Below are positions 46,668 through 55,444 of a stretch of 64,000 nucleotides of DNA, piece by piece. The position numbers and the translations under genes are program-made. The stretch spans positions 62,001-126,000 of the forward strand of contig NZ_BAABRO010000017.1 of the NCBI RefSeq assembly GCF_039545035.1, given 5' to 3'. Under the pieces are notes generated by a model that saw only the letters and a program-made list of their open reading frames with translations, did no database searches and was not told the DNA's origin. This stretch comes from Novipirellula caenicola. Lineage in GTDB: Bacteria; Planctomycetota; Planctomycetia; Pirellulales; Pirellulaceae. Within the stretch, counting starts at the first letter, position 1. Every line of letters begins with the position of its first letter.

Positions 46668-47498
46668 GTGGATTTTCAGCCCTCCAATCCGTTTTGCACC
46701 CGCATCGTTCGTCCCGGGGCAATCGAGTATCGATTCGATCCGCAGCGTGATGCCGGTCATCGCCCCGATCGACTTGATGGGCCGGATCAGTCAAATGAGC
46801 TCGATCAGTCAAATGAGCTCGATCAGTCAAATGAGCTCGATGAATTGGTGCGGCGAATCTGCGGCGACTCCGGGCATCTGGCCCCGTTCCATTTGATCGC
46901 AGGGCCTCATGGATCGGGCAAATCGACCTTGGTTCGTTCGCTGGTGCCACCGCTGGCGAAACACTTTCCCAAGCTGATCGAAGTTCATTTGCATCAACCT
47001 CCATCGCAATCGCTGGCACCGGATCGCGTCTCGCTTGGCCATTGGCTTGCCAACGCGATCGAGCGTCGCCTGCACCACTGGAAAATGGCTCGTTGGGTGG
47101 CCGCAAAACAACGCCAAGCTCGACCCGAGGGATTGTTGATCATTGATGGGCTCGAGCAATTATCGTGGTGGTCCGTGATGCACGTTCGGCGGCGAGCGAA
47201 GCGGTGGCGACAAACCGTGTTGGCGACGAGTCACCGTTTGCATCGCGGTTTCGCGATGCTGCGGAACACAACGCTCGATTCCGAAAAGATTGCCGCGCTG
47301 ACGGAATGGTTGATCGTCTCGCTCGCCGAGTCCGAGCAGACGCTTGTGCGACAAGAACTGCAGCGGCGTTCGCTTGGTCCGCAAACCAATCTGCGAGATC
47401 TTTGGTTTGACCTTTACGACTTGATAGAAACATCTCGGAGACAACAGTATGCCCGTTCGCTTGACCGTCGTGATCGTTCAATCACCCCCAACCCCTGA
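46668..47498 (+). CDS. P-loop ATPase of unknown function
   Basis: A 276-residue AAA-type ATPase. Walker A is GPHGSGKSTLVRS; Walker B is GLLIIDGLEQL with a nearby TVLATSHRLHRG sensor. A short insert carries three exact 6-residue repeats DQSNEL encoded by three 18-bp tandem units (46785-46838). The C-terminal 50 residues include a helical LYDLIETSRRQQYARSL. It starts at GTG, 15 bases after the arrestin-like gene, and its last 50 bases overlap the next gene, so the genes are translationally linked. No regulator domain is seen. STAND-like or transport-type roles are open. Confidence 0.75.
   Translation: MDFQPSNPFCTRIVRPGAIEYRFDPQRDAGHRPDRLDGPDQSNELDQSNELDQSNELDELVRRICGDSGHLAPFHLIAGPHGSGKSTLVRSLVPPLAKHFPKLIEVHLHQPPSQSLAPDRVSLGHWLANAIERRLHHWKMARWVAAKQRQARPEGLLIIDGLEQLSWWSVMHVRRRAKRWRQTVLATSHRLHRGFAMLRNTTLDSEKIAALTEWLIVSLAESEQTLVRQELQRRSLGPQTNLRDLWFDLYDLIETSRRQQYARSLDRRDRSITPNP
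46785..46838 (+). repeat. three 18-bp tandem repeats inside the ATPase gene
   Basis: Three exact copies of GATCAGTCAAATGAGCTC (46785-46802, 46803-46820, 46821-46838) encode DQSNEL three times. Units are a multiple of three, so copy-number change would keep the frame. Confidence 0.9.
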
Positions 47499-48177
47499 TC
47501 TGCAATCTTCGGTCAATTCGGGCGCGTCCAATGGCGATTCGCAGCGAGACGGCGGGCAAGCCAGCGGGATTGCCGGTTGCAGCGTGGATGAGGTGTTGGG
47601 CGAGCTGTTGGGGTTGCCCGAGATTGATTTGACCTTGGTCAATCGTCTCGAATCCGTCTCGATCGCGTCGACCGATCATCTCACCCTGCAATCGATCACG
47701 GGCGACGTGGTGGTGTTGGATTGGCAAACGGCGTCGCAGACATGTCAGTCGCTGCAGGCGATCGGTGTTGATGCTGTTCGCTGGCCACACCCGGATGATC
47801 CCGACGCGGTGGGCGATCCCACGCAGCGATCGCGGCGAGTTTATGCGTTTGATCTACGTCGGTTTGCCGAGGCCAAGAAGTTGCGTGAATCGATTTTGCG
47901 GCTGCATGCGAGCAAGCAGGTCAAAACGTTTTCGTTGTCACTCGGAGCCCCTTCGGCCGCACGGCCCCAATCACCGGTGTCGAGCCAACCGCAAACGGCG
48001 CCCTCACTACCACCGTCGACTCAGCCGATCCGTCCTAAACCGGAGGGCGACGCCAACAACGAGCCAAGCGACAACGCAAACTCGCAGACTCCGCCGCTCG
48101 ATCGCTCGCTCCGCCGCTCGGTCACTTCCGAGCAGCTGGATTCTTTGGTCGACCAGCTGGACGATTTTGATCCCTAG
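47449..48177 (+). CDS. protein of unknown function downstream of the ATPase
   Basis: A 242-residue protein with a Ser/Gly/Pro-rich N-terminus, a central domain of about 90 residues (SVDEVLGELLGLPEIDLTLVN, LESVSIASTDHLTLQSITGD, VYAFDLRRFAEAKKLRESI) and a disordered Pro/Gln/Ser-rich stretch before a short acidic C-terminal helix. The SD GGAG stands nine bases before the ATG within the preceding gene, which it overlaps by 50 bases. The family is not recognised. Confidence 0.7.
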   Translation: MPVRLTVVIVQSPPTPDLQSSVNSGASNGDSQRDGGQASGIAGCSVDEVLGELLGLPEIDLTLVNRLESVSIASTDHLTLQSITGDVVVLDWQTASQTCQSLQAIGVDAVRWPHPDDPDAVGDPTQRSRRVYAFDLRRFAEAKKLRESILRLHASKQVKTFSLSLGAPSAARPQSPVSSQPQTAPSLPPSTQPIRPKPEGDANNEPSDNANSQTPPLDRSLRRSVTSEQLDSLVDQLDDFDP

Positions 48178-48370
48178 TCCGTTGTCGGCTTGGTCGCCGA
48201 AGCGATTGACGCGAGCGACATTCGAAAAACGACGTGTTTAATCGTGTTTCCACGTCATTTGCTTGCTTTGGGTGAATTGCCAGCCGCGGTTTTGGGTGAT
48301 AATCTATTAGCGGAAACCGTCATCCGGCGGGCACCCGCTTTCCTTCTTTCCCATCCTTCGAAAGCTCTGT

Positions 48371-48736
48371 ATGTCGGCAATCACCACCCAAGTTGTTAAT
48401 GATATTTTGTTGGTTGGGTTTACCGACAGCAAGATTCTTGACAGTCAACGCATCGAGCAGGTTGGACGCGAACTTCAAGAGGCCGTCCCACAAGCGGTTC
48501 ACAAAAAGATGCTGCTTAATTTTCGCGGCGTCTCTTTCATGTCCTCCGCGATGATCACCAAATTGGTGATGCTCAACAAAAGTTGTAAAGCGCAAGGGGT
48601 GGGTTTGAAGTTTTGTGAAGTTTCGCCCAACGTGATGGAAGTCTTCAAGATCACCAAGCTAAACAAGCTGTTTGATATTCAGGAAGGCGAAGAGAAAGCG
48701 ATGGCGAGCTTCGACAAGAAAGGTTGGTTCGGTTGA
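48371..48736 (+). CDS. STAS-domain protein, anti-anti-sigma-like
   Basis: A 121-residue single-domain STAS protein, like SpoIIAA/RsbV antagonists. The core is VNDILLVGFTDSKILDS, KKMLLNFRGVSFMSSAMITKLV with the phosphoacceptor-like serine in FMSSAM, and KSCKAQGVGLKFCEVSPNVMEVF. Its TGA stop (48734-48736) overlaps the TTG start of the histidine kinase gene, so the two are translationally coupled. It likely acts in partner switching with a kinase or anti-sigma factor; this is inference. 193 bases separate it from the upstream gene. Confidence 0.85.
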   Translation: MSAITTQVVNDILLVGFTDSKILDSQRIEQVGRELQEAVPQAVHKKMLLNFRGVSFMSSAMITKLVMLNKSCKAQGVGLKFCEVSPNVMEVFKITKLNKLFDIQEGEEKAMASFDKKGWFG

Positions 48737-49461
48737 ACGCAGCCGACATTCAGCCCACGGACGATCACTCCGACAAGGATCAAACGCTCGAAAATTCGCG
48801 TTTGATTGAAGCCGAGCGAGCGGCGATCGGTCACGAGATTCATGACGCTTTGTTGCCGTTGATCTTCGGGGCTTCGGCAGGGCTGCATCACTTGATCGAT
48901 CGTCATGATCGCAAGCCGCAGAGTGAGTTGGACGCCGAGGCGATCGAGCGACGCGAGCAGCTTGAAAAAATAACAAAGTGGGTCGACCAGGCGTTGCAGA
49001 CCGGTCGACAAATTCTTGGCGCGGCCTACCCCGCGGAACTACGGCACCAAACTTGGTCCGCCGCGGCTGCGGAAACGCTGACGCGGATTCTTGATGGTGC
49101 CGCCCAGCGTCGGACGGTGATCCAGTGGGATGTTTCCGACGCGGCCACGGAGTTGCCCGAAGACGTTGCCACGGCGGCCTATCGGATCACCATCGAAGCG
49201 ATCCGCAATGCCGCTCGCCATGGCATGGCGACGAAGGTTCGCGTCGCCGCCAATGTCGATGACCATACATTGACCCTCACGATCGAGGACAACGGGGCCG
49301 GATTCGACCCTCAAGCGGTTTCATCGGACCGCTTTGGGATCCGGTCGATGAAAGGGCGTGCGGAATTAGTCGGTGGACAACTAACGCTGGCCGCCAAACC
49401 AAGTTGTCCTACCACCGTCACGTTTCGCTGCCGCGTGCAGGTGGGATCCGAGTCAAAATAG
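48733..49461 (+). CDS. soluble histidine kinase, HisKA_3/HATPase
   Basis: A 242-residue cytoplasmic kinase of the NarL/NarX-type group, without membrane helix or sensory domain. The phospho-acceptor box is ERAAIGHEIHDALLPLIFG (H37). The ATPase part has EAIRNAARHGMATKVRVAA (N box), IEDNGAGFDPQAV (G1) and GIRSMKGRAELVGG (G2). Start is TTG at 48733, overlapping the STAS stop (TTGA), with AAAGG 10 bases upstream. No response regulator lies in the window. Regulated by the STAS protein through coupling is a plausible inference. Confidence 0.83.
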   Translation: MNAADIQPTDDHSDKDQTLENSRLIEAERAAIGHEIHDALLPLIFGASAGLHHLIDRHDRKPQSELDAEAIERREQLEKITKWVDQALQTGRQILGAAYPAELRHQTWSAAAAETLTRILDGAAQRRTVIQWDVSDAATELPEDVATAAYRITIEAIRNAARHGMATKVRVAANVDDHTLTLTIEDNGAGFDPQAVSSDRFGIRSMKGRAELVGGQLTLAAKPSCPTTVTFRCRVQVGSESK

Positions 49462-49516
49462 GGTGAATCGTCGTCGCGGAAAGTCGTTGAGACTTTTTCT
49501 TTTTTCACGAACGATC

Positions 49517-49538
49517 CGAAACTCGCGTGTGAGTTTCG
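49517..49538. other. stem-loop between convergent genes
   Basis: CGAAACTC and GAGTTTCG form a perfect 8-bp stem around GCGTGT. It lies between the rightward kinase gene (stop 49461) and the leftward small gene (stop 49581). Neither strand shows a T-tract right after it, so a terminator role is uncertain. Confidence 0.4.
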
Positions 49539-49580
49539 TGACCCTTGAATTTCCGTTTGACCGGGCCTTTTGACCGGGCC

Positions 49581-49823
49581 TTACGCCGCGTCGCTTGAAT
49601 TCATGTCTTTGAGCGATTTGCCCAGTCGTTTTTTGCTGGCAGCGGTCGTTTTGCCGCGAGTTCCCTTGGTCGTCCCGGTGTCGGTCGCCAAAAGAGCCGC
49701 TACGTTGGGATGCAGGTCGTCGCTGTCGGTTGGGGTTCCGATTTGCTCGATCGCGTCGCTGACGCCCAACAGCACCGATTGGCGTACGCCGTCTCGCAGC
49801 CATTCAAAGAAATTTACGTTCAT
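49581..49823 (-). CDS. small protein of unknown function
   Basis: An 80-residue protein with a conserved-looking amphipathic head, MNVNFFEWLRDGVRQSVLLG then VSDAIEQIGTP, and a Lys/Thr/Ser-rich tail. A good ribosome binding site (GGAGAG) lies seven to eight bases before the ATG on the minus strand. No domain is recognised. It faces away from the kinase gene's end; the frames opposite to it are hydrophobic noise. Confidence 0.65.
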   Translation of the reverse strand: MNVNFFEWLRDGVRQSVLLGVSDAIEQIGTPTDSDDLHPNVAALLATDTGTTKGTRGKTTAASKKRLGKSLKDMNSSDAA

Positions 49824-50094
49824 TCCAACTCTCCGTCCTTAGTTTGTTTGCTGATCTTTTCCACGCGGTGTGTCCAAGCCTCACACGCGTTGCCGGTTCT
49901 AGAAAAGAAAGCAGCCGAGCGTCTAGACCGATTTGGCCGCCCGCCGCATGGCGAAGTGAACAACCCGCCAAACGGCCCGTAAATATTCAGCAGTCCAATT
50001 TCGGCAGTGAAAATCCTGCCGGTGGATTTGCGCCACTGGAACGCGGTGCCGCAACGCGACGAAGATCATCCTGGACGCGAACGTTACGCAGAGA

Positions 50095-50475
50095 CTACGC
50101 GGCTCGCCGAACGGGCGTGTCGTTTTCGGCAACTCGTTCGGGCATGCGGAGGATCGATTCTTCCGCCGATTGGACTTCTTCGACTTGATCGATCTCGTCA
50201 CCGGTCAAGACGCATTCCAAATTGCCGGAATTGGAATAGATTTTTAGCTCGTCCTCTTCGATAAACCAAACCGCTCGAAACGTTTCGGTGCGGAAACAGC
50301 GTCCACAGAAGAAACCATCACGAATCAACAGCGACTCGGACAACACCTTCGCGGGCCCCATTTTTTCGGGCCCCTGCGTTTCGGGCCCGTTTGCTTGATC
50401 CGCATCGTTACACTGGTCGTTGATCCATTGGCACAGACGGCTTCGGACAGTTTCCAGGCGTTGAGAGTTTGTCAT
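50095..50475 (-). CDS. small soluble protein of unknown function
   Basis: A 126-residue protein. Its centre reads LSESLLIRDGFFCGRCF, TFRAVWFIEEDELKIYSN and LECVLTGDEIDQVEE, with a pair of cysteines, and flanks that are charged and likely disordered. The start ATG is at 50475, divergent from hpt across 250 bases. No signal peptide or membrane segment. Family not recognised. Confidence 0.65.
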   Translation of the reverse strand: MTNSQRLETVRSRLCQWINDQCNDADQANGPETQGPEKMGPAKVLSESLLIRDGFFCGRCFRTETFRAVWFIEEDELKIYSNSGNLECVLTGDEIDQVEEVQSAEESILRMPERVAENDTPVRRAA

Positions 50476-50726
50476 TCGATGGTCAAATCACGGTCGAATC
50501 GAGGGGGATACGAACCGCTGCGTTGTTCGGTACAGCGGTGGTGATCCCTGGAAAAGCGAGAGCTCCGGCGAATGTGCCCCCGTCCCTGGTGGCCACCCGC
50601 CGGTCTTTTCTTTTTCGACTCATTGCAATTGTTTCGTTCGATCGATCTCGATTCGTAGGCAATCTGCCCCTAAACTTCCCAAGTTGCCATCGGTTATTGC
50701 TTTCTTTGCCTCCAGGAATTGGTGTG

Positions 50727-51272
50727 ATGCGAGTCTTGTTAGACGAAACGGAATTGAACGAGGGCGTTCTGCGTCTGGCACGCGAGATTGACGATTTCTA
50801 CGGCAACAAGCGACATTTGACGGTGATCGCCGTGATGACGGGCAGTTTGGTGCTGTTTGCGGATCTGATCCGCCGGCTGTCGATGCCACAACGGGTTGGG
50901 GTGGTGCAAGCATCAAGCTATCGTGGAGGGACAAAATCGGGCGATCTGCAGGTGGATTCGAAAATGATGATCGACGTTTCGGGCCGTGATGTCTTGCTTG
51001 TGGACGACATTTTTGACACCGGCAAAACGCTCGATCGGCTTCGCCAAATGATGCTCGATTCAGGGGCGACGACGGTGAAGACGGCCGTGTTGTTGCACAA
51101 AAATCGAGAACACTCTGTCGCCATGCGACCCGACTTTGTGGCCTTTGAGATTCCGGACGAATTTGTGGTCGGTTACGGATTAGACTATCTAGATATGTAT
51201 CGCAATCTTCCCTATCTGGCTGTGCTTGAACCTGACGAGATTGAGGCAACGGCATCGGAATCGCAACCGTGA
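50727..51272 (+). CDS. hpt: hypoxanthine phosphoribosyltransferase
   Basis: Purine salvage enzyme converting hypoxanthine (and guanine) plus PRPP to nucleotides. The 181-residue length is typical. The PRPP-binding motif is VLLVDDIFDTGKTLDR (Asp pair), with MTGSLVLFADLIRRL, the SSYRGGTKSG loop and FVVGYGLDYLDMYRNLPY at the end. Start ATG (MRVLLDETE) follows AGGAATTGGTGTG; the frame continues open upstream without similarity. Its stop overlaps the start of the glycosyltransferase gene (GTGA). Confidence 0.93.
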   Translation: MRVLLDETELNEGVLRLAREIDDFYGNKRHLTVIAVMTGSLVLFADLIRRLSMPQRVGVVQASSYRGGTKSGDLQVDSKMMIDVSGRDVLLVDDIFDTGKTLDRLRQMMLDSGATTVKTAVLLHKNREHSVAMRPDFVAFEIPDEFVVGYGLDYLDMYRNLPYLAVLEPDEIEATASESQP

Positions 51273-52579
51273 GTGTTCATCCCAACGCGAGATCGCTGAG
51301 AGTCTTGTTGGTGGGGCGGCATTTCTGGCCCCATGCCTCATTTGATGCTGCAGGGTTTTTGGCTCAATTGGCGACCGATCTGTATCGCAGTGGGGTGCAT
51401 GTCGAAGTGGTGACGCCCCGCTATGCCGCGTCGTGGCCCGAGCATTTTCACTTTCGTGAGATCCCTGTGCACCGTCCCGCCGCGGCCCCTCGCAGCGATT
51501 GGTCGATGGGGCGTTACGTGCGTCATTTGACCACTTGGCTCAAAGAAAACAGCGGATCGTTTGACTTGATTTTGGCGGATGCGATACGCGAGGAATCACA
51601 GGCGGTCATCGACGCGGCGGCCGCCGCCGGTATCGCCTCGGTGTTGATTTCCGCAGGCTGGGGTGACGAAAGTGATGCGGCGTGGTGGCAAACCTCGCGA
51701 ACCGCCCGCCGCTGCGCAGCGACGGCCAAAGAGGCGGATGCGATCGTGGTCAAGAACGCCGCGGCCGAGCGGATGATGATCGCCCAAGGCTTTCCTCAAT
51801 CTCAGCTGCATCGAATCGAAATTGGATTCACCAGCAGCGTGAACAACCTCGAAGACAATCGTGCGGCGGCTCGCAATCGTTTGGCTGCCGTCAATTCGGA
51901 TCTGACCACGTTGGCTGAATCCGAGGTCGTGCTGTGCACCGGCCGAATGCAGAAAAAGGGGGCGATGCAGTGGTTGGCTTCCACCGCGCGGCATTTGATT
52001 GCCAACCGACCGGATTTACGGTTTTGGTTCGTCGGCGACGGTCCCGAACGTCAAACGTTGTACGATTTTTTACGTGCCGACGGGGTGCGGAATTCAATCG
52101 CCATGCCTGGATCCTTTGTCGACGCAACGGATCTGATGATCGCGGCGGATGTGTTCGTTCACGGTGATCAACAAGGTCTCGATTTTGCGTTGCCATCGGC
52201 GGTTTCTGCGGCGATACCGATCGTCGCAGCGGAGTTTCCGGAACTGCGTTCGATATTGACCCCCACCGGACAACCGATCAAACGAACCACGGCGGCGACG
52301 GCATCAACGGGGCCAGTGGGCGATCCGCAAAACGAAGCCGTTGCGTGGTTCGCGGCTGGCAAATCCAAGTCGCTTCGCATCGCCATTCGCCGCACCCTTG
52401 ATGACATTTCCCAGGCAAAACAGCGTGCATTGCAGCTCCGTCGGGATCTGATTCGATCGCGTCCGCAAACCAAAGTGATCGAAGCGTATATCGATTTAAT
52501 GACGCGAGTCGTCCAGGAAAAATCCAGCGGCAAATCGCGGATTGCCAATGATTCCAATTCGATCGAGACTGCTTCATGA
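51269..52579 (+). CDS. GT4-type glycosyltransferase
   Basis: A 436-residue GT-B glycosyltransferase. The N-terminal domain has LRVLLVGRHFWPHASFDAAG (donor/acceptor cleft loop); the C-terminal domain has VVLCTGRMQKKGAMQWL, LRFWFVGDGPERQTL and DVFVHGDQQGLDFALPSAVSA, where the usual EGFG motif has diverged to GLDFALPS. The start GTG overlaps the hpt stop and its own stop overlaps the next gene (ATGA), so the three are translated as one unit. Substrate unknown. Confidence 0.85.
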   Translation: MSVHPNARSLRVLLVGRHFWPHASFDAAGFLAQLATDLYRSGVHVEVVTPRYAASWPEHFHFREIPVHRPAAAPRSDWSMGRYVRHLTTWLKENSGSFDLILADAIREESQAVIDAAAAAGIASVLISAGWGDESDAAWWQTSRTARRCAATAKEADAIVVKNAAAERMMIAQGFPQSQLHRIEIGFTSSVNNLEDNRAAARNRLAAVNSDLTTLAESEVVLCTGRMQKKGAMQWLASTARHLIANRPDLRFWFVGDGPERQTLYDFLRADGVRNSIAMPGSFVDATDLMIAADVFVHGDQQGLDFALPSAVSAAIPIVAAEFPELRSILTPTGQPIKRTTAATASTGPVGDPQNEAVAWFAAGKSKSLRIAIRRTLDDISQAKQRALQLRRDLIRSRPQTKVIEAYIDLMTRVVQEKSSGKSRIANDSNSIETAS

Positions 52580-53685
52580 GCCGACGAATCGCATTGGTGA
52601 TTCCAACGATGGATCGTGGTGGGGCTGAGAAACAACTTTGTTTGTTGGCCGAAAATCTGCCACGCGACACGTTTGATGTTCACGTCATCCTGTTGACGCG
52701 TGACGGCCCGCGTAGCGAGTCGCTGCGTGCTGCCGGGATCCCCGTCACGGTGATTGGCAAACGATTCAAAGCGGATCCGACGGCGCTATTTCGTTTGAGA
52801 CGTGAATTGGTCCGTTTGAAACCCGACGTCGTTCATACATGGATCTTTGCGGCCAACAGCTTTGGTCGCGCCGCGGCTCGGTTGGCGCGAGTTCCCACGA
52901 TCATGGCCAGCGAGCGATGTGTTGATTCTTGGAAAACCGAGTCGCACTTTTTTGTCGATCGCCGGCTTGCACGGCTGACCGACACCATCACCACCAATAG
53001 CACCGGAGTGGTCGATTTTTATGCCGCCCACGGGATCGACCGAGACAAATTTTGTGTCATCCCCAATGGAATCGAACCGCCATCGGGCAACCGGATCGAG
53101 CGTGACGAAGCGTTTGCTCGTTTACAGGTTCCGGCCGACCGAAAACTAATTTTGGCCGTGGGCCGATTGTGGCCTCAGAAACGCTACCGCGATCTGATTT
53201 GGGCTGCCGAATTGCTCGGAACCACGCGAGAGGACACGACGTTGGTGATCCTCGGTGACGGACCGCAACGCGGTGAACTGTTGCGTTTTCGTGACTCGGT
53301 GACGATTCCCGATCGTGTTCGATTCGCCGGAACGCGTCACGATGTAGCCGAATTGTTGCCTCATGCCGATGTGTTTTGGATTGGCAGCGAATATGAAGGG
53401 CAAAGCAATTCGCTGATCGAAGCGATGCAGGCTGCGGTTCCGGTGGTCGCATCGGACATTCCCGGGAACCGAGATTTAGTGATCCCTGGCGTCACCGGAA
53501 TGTTGGTGCCGATGGGCGACACCGCCGATTTTGCACGTCAAACCATGACGCTGCTGGAATCGCCTGAACTCGCAAAAAAACTCGCAAAATCGGCCCAAAA
53601 CCGGATCGCCACCGAGTTCACCGTCGACGCCATGGTGCAGCGTCATGCCGAATTGTATCTGCGGTGCCAGGGACGCACGTCGTAG
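52576..53685 (+). CDS. GT4 glycosyltransferase
   Basis: A 369-residue retaining glycosyltransferase. Motifs are IALVIPTMDRGGAEKQLCLLA (N-terminal cleft), VVHTWIFAANSFGR, ILAVGRLWPQKRYRDLIWA, LVILGDGPQRGEL and the donor motif EYEGQSNSLIEAMQAAVPVVASDIPGNRDLV, all of GT4. ATG is at the overlap with the upstream stop. Together with the preceding gene it may build part of an exopolysaccharide or lipid glycan. No signal or membrane helix. Confidence 0.9.
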   Translation: MSRRIALVIPTMDRGGAEKQLCLLAENLPRDTFDVHVILLTRDGPRSESLRAAGIPVTVIGKRFKADPTALFRLRRELVRLKPDVVHTWIFAANSFGRAAARLARVPTIMASERCVDSWKTESHFFVDRRLARLTDTITTNSTGVVDFYAAHGIDRDKFCVIPNGIEPPSGNRIERDEAFARLQVPADRKLILAVGRLWPQKRYRDLIWAAELLGTTREDTTLVILGDGPQRGELLRFRDSVTIPDRVRFAGTRHDVAELLPHADVFWIGSEYEGQSNSLIEAMQAAVPVVASDIPGNRDLVIPGVTGMLVPMGDTADFARQTMTLLESPELAKKLAKSAQNRIATEFTVDAMVQRHAELYLRCQGRTS

Positions 53686-53960
53686 CGTGTCATGCGGCGT
53701 TCTGATAGCAAATCAGCGGGTATTTCTGGTAAGACGTTCCGTTCGTAACGGTCAGGAGACGATAGGTGCGTCAAAAATGTTCGCAAAACGTCATTTTGAC
53801 TCAATTCTTCGTTGAGCCCGCCGCCCAGACAGATACCATCGATCATGTGCTAAGCGTCAAGCACATCGTGGTCATCTAAATCGCGTGGAAATGTTTCCCA
53901 TCGCCTAGATCTCTCACGTCCGTCCCACGAAGAATTCACCCTCATCAGGTACCGCCATCT

Positions 53961-54521
53961 ATGGATATGAGCGAGACAAGCCAACCGACAATTGATGAAG
54001 TCGATTTGCTGTTGGCGAATGCCCGCTTGCGTGACGAGCTCGAGCCGTATCGTGACGAATCGATTGATAGCTCGTCGATGCACCGGATGCCATTGCACAC
54101 CGAAAACGAATATCTCGCCTCGATGTTGGCTTGGGAACGTGCTCCCGCTTTGCCGATCGCGTCTTGGTTCAACCCTCCGATGCAATTGCCAAGCCCTGAT
54201 TCGGTTTCCGACAGCACGTTGCCGCGGTTGCTTGCCAACACGATCGAACGATTGTATTCCGAGAAAGTGGTGTTGAAGTTCACGGATCATTTATCCGATC
54301 GCGAACTTTACAAGATCATCTATCGCGACATCATGCCCTCGTGCGAGAAGAAACTCGACATTCCGGGCAAGTACCTCGAGTGGCGATGTGTCGAGGACAA
54401 CGAGACTTGGTTGCGTTATTACGCGGACGCGGTCGATCGCCGACGATTTCAAGAAGAGCACGATGTGCCCCTTCCCGTCGCCGAAGAGCCCAAGTTCAAA
54501 CGCAATTTGCCAGGCAACTAG
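53961..54521 (+). CDS. protein of unknown function
   Basis: A 186-residue acidic protein with blocks MHRMPLHTENEYLASMLAWE, PIASWFNPPMQLPSPDSV, TIERLYSEKVVLKFTDHLSD and YKIIYRDIMPSCEKKLDIPG. No membrane helix or signal. The family is not recognised. A second ATG two codons downstream is also possible. It ends in CTAG, which it shares with the stop of the convergent GT2 gene. Confidence 0.7.
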   Translation: MDMSETSQPTIDEVDLLLANARLRDELEPYRDESIDSSSMHRMPLHTENEYLASMLAWERAPALPIASWFNPPMQLPSPDSVSDSTLPRLLANTIERLYSEKVVLKFTDHLSDRELYKIIYRDIMPSCEKKLDIPGKYLEWRCVEDNETWLRYYADAVDRRRFQEEHDVPLPVAEEPKFKRNLPGN

Positions 54522-55444
54522 CCTTTGCGGTAGATCCACATGCACGCCAGTGCTGAGACCGCGTCTTTCCAACCAATCTTTTTGCCCTCGTCATAGCCAC
54601 GGCTGTCGTAGTGGGTTGGAACCTCGAGAACGCGTACATCTTTCGCGGCAATTTTTGCCGTGATTTCGGGCTCAAAGCCGAACCGACACTCTTTGAGTGA
54701 AATGCTTCGTAACATTTCACCGTCGAACGCTTTGTGACAGGTTTCCATATCGGTTAAACGTAGCCCGGTCATCAGATTGCTCAGCTTCGTGAGCATCCAA
54801 TTACCAAAGCGATGCAGCCATGATGGATCGCTGCCGCCGTCCAAGTAACGCGATCCATAGACCACATCGGCGTTACCGTCCAAAATCGGCCATACCACAC
54901 GCAGCAGCGTAGCAGGATCGTATTCAAGATCCGCGTCTTGGATCGCCACCACGTTGCCCTGGCTGTGCCGGATCGCCAAGCGGACCGCCGATCCTTTGCC
55001 GTGATTGCAGCGACGACGAATGATCGTGCGGTTGGCACGCGGGGTTAAACCGGCGAGCCATTGACTGGTGCCATCGGTGCTTCCATCGTCGACGATGATC
55101 ACCTCGGTCGAACGAGGCATCACTTCATCAATTCGCTCGAGCACCTTGGGAAGCGTTTGTCGTTCGTTGTAGACCGGAACGATGATCGTCAAATCGTAGT
55201 GATCGAGCGGCTGGACACTGTTTGCCGCGATCGAGGCTTCGGCAATAAAGTCGAGCGTTTCTTCGGTGCGGCGGATCACGTCGTCGACCGGGTCGACCAG
55301 ATCGAGACTCCAGCTTTCGCGTTTTGCGTCGGGTGTCGCAGCCACCGGCGGCCGTGCCGCGGGTTTGGCCACAGCAGGATCTTGGGTCGCAACGGTGTCG
55401 GCGGTAAACATCAAGTCGGCCGAAATGTCAGATTCAATTGGCAT
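54518..55444 (-). CDS. GT2 family glycosyltransferase (dolichyl-phosphate-mannose synthase-like)
   Basis: A GT-A glycosyltransferase with LTIIVPVYNERQTLPKVLERI, VIIVDDGSTDGTSQWL, the metal-binding AIQDADLEYDP and RYLDGGSDPSW, then FGFEPEITAKIAA and WKDAVSALACMWIYRKG. The arrangement is that of DPM1-like polyprenol-phosphate glycosyltransferases without the C-terminal membrane helices. The ordered domain starts about residue 80 of the chosen frame; an upstream extension to 55663 would add 73 low-complexity residues, so the start is uncertain. Convergent with the previous gene. Confidence 0.82.
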   Translation of the reverse strand: MPIESDISADLMFTADTVATQDPAVAKPAARPPVAATPDAKRESWSLDLVDPVDDVIRRTEETLDFIAEASIAANSVQPLDHYDLTIIVPVYNERQTLPKVLERIDEVMPRSTEVIIVDDGSTDGTSQWLAGLTPRANRTIIRRRCNHGKGSAVRLAIRHSQGNVVAIQDADLEYDPATLLRVVWPILDGNADVVYGSRYLDGGSDPSWLHRFGNWMLTKLSNLMTGLRLTDMETCHKAFDGEMLRSISLKECRFGFEPEITAKIAAKDVRVLEVPTHYDSRGYDEGKKIGWKDAVSALACMWIYRKG

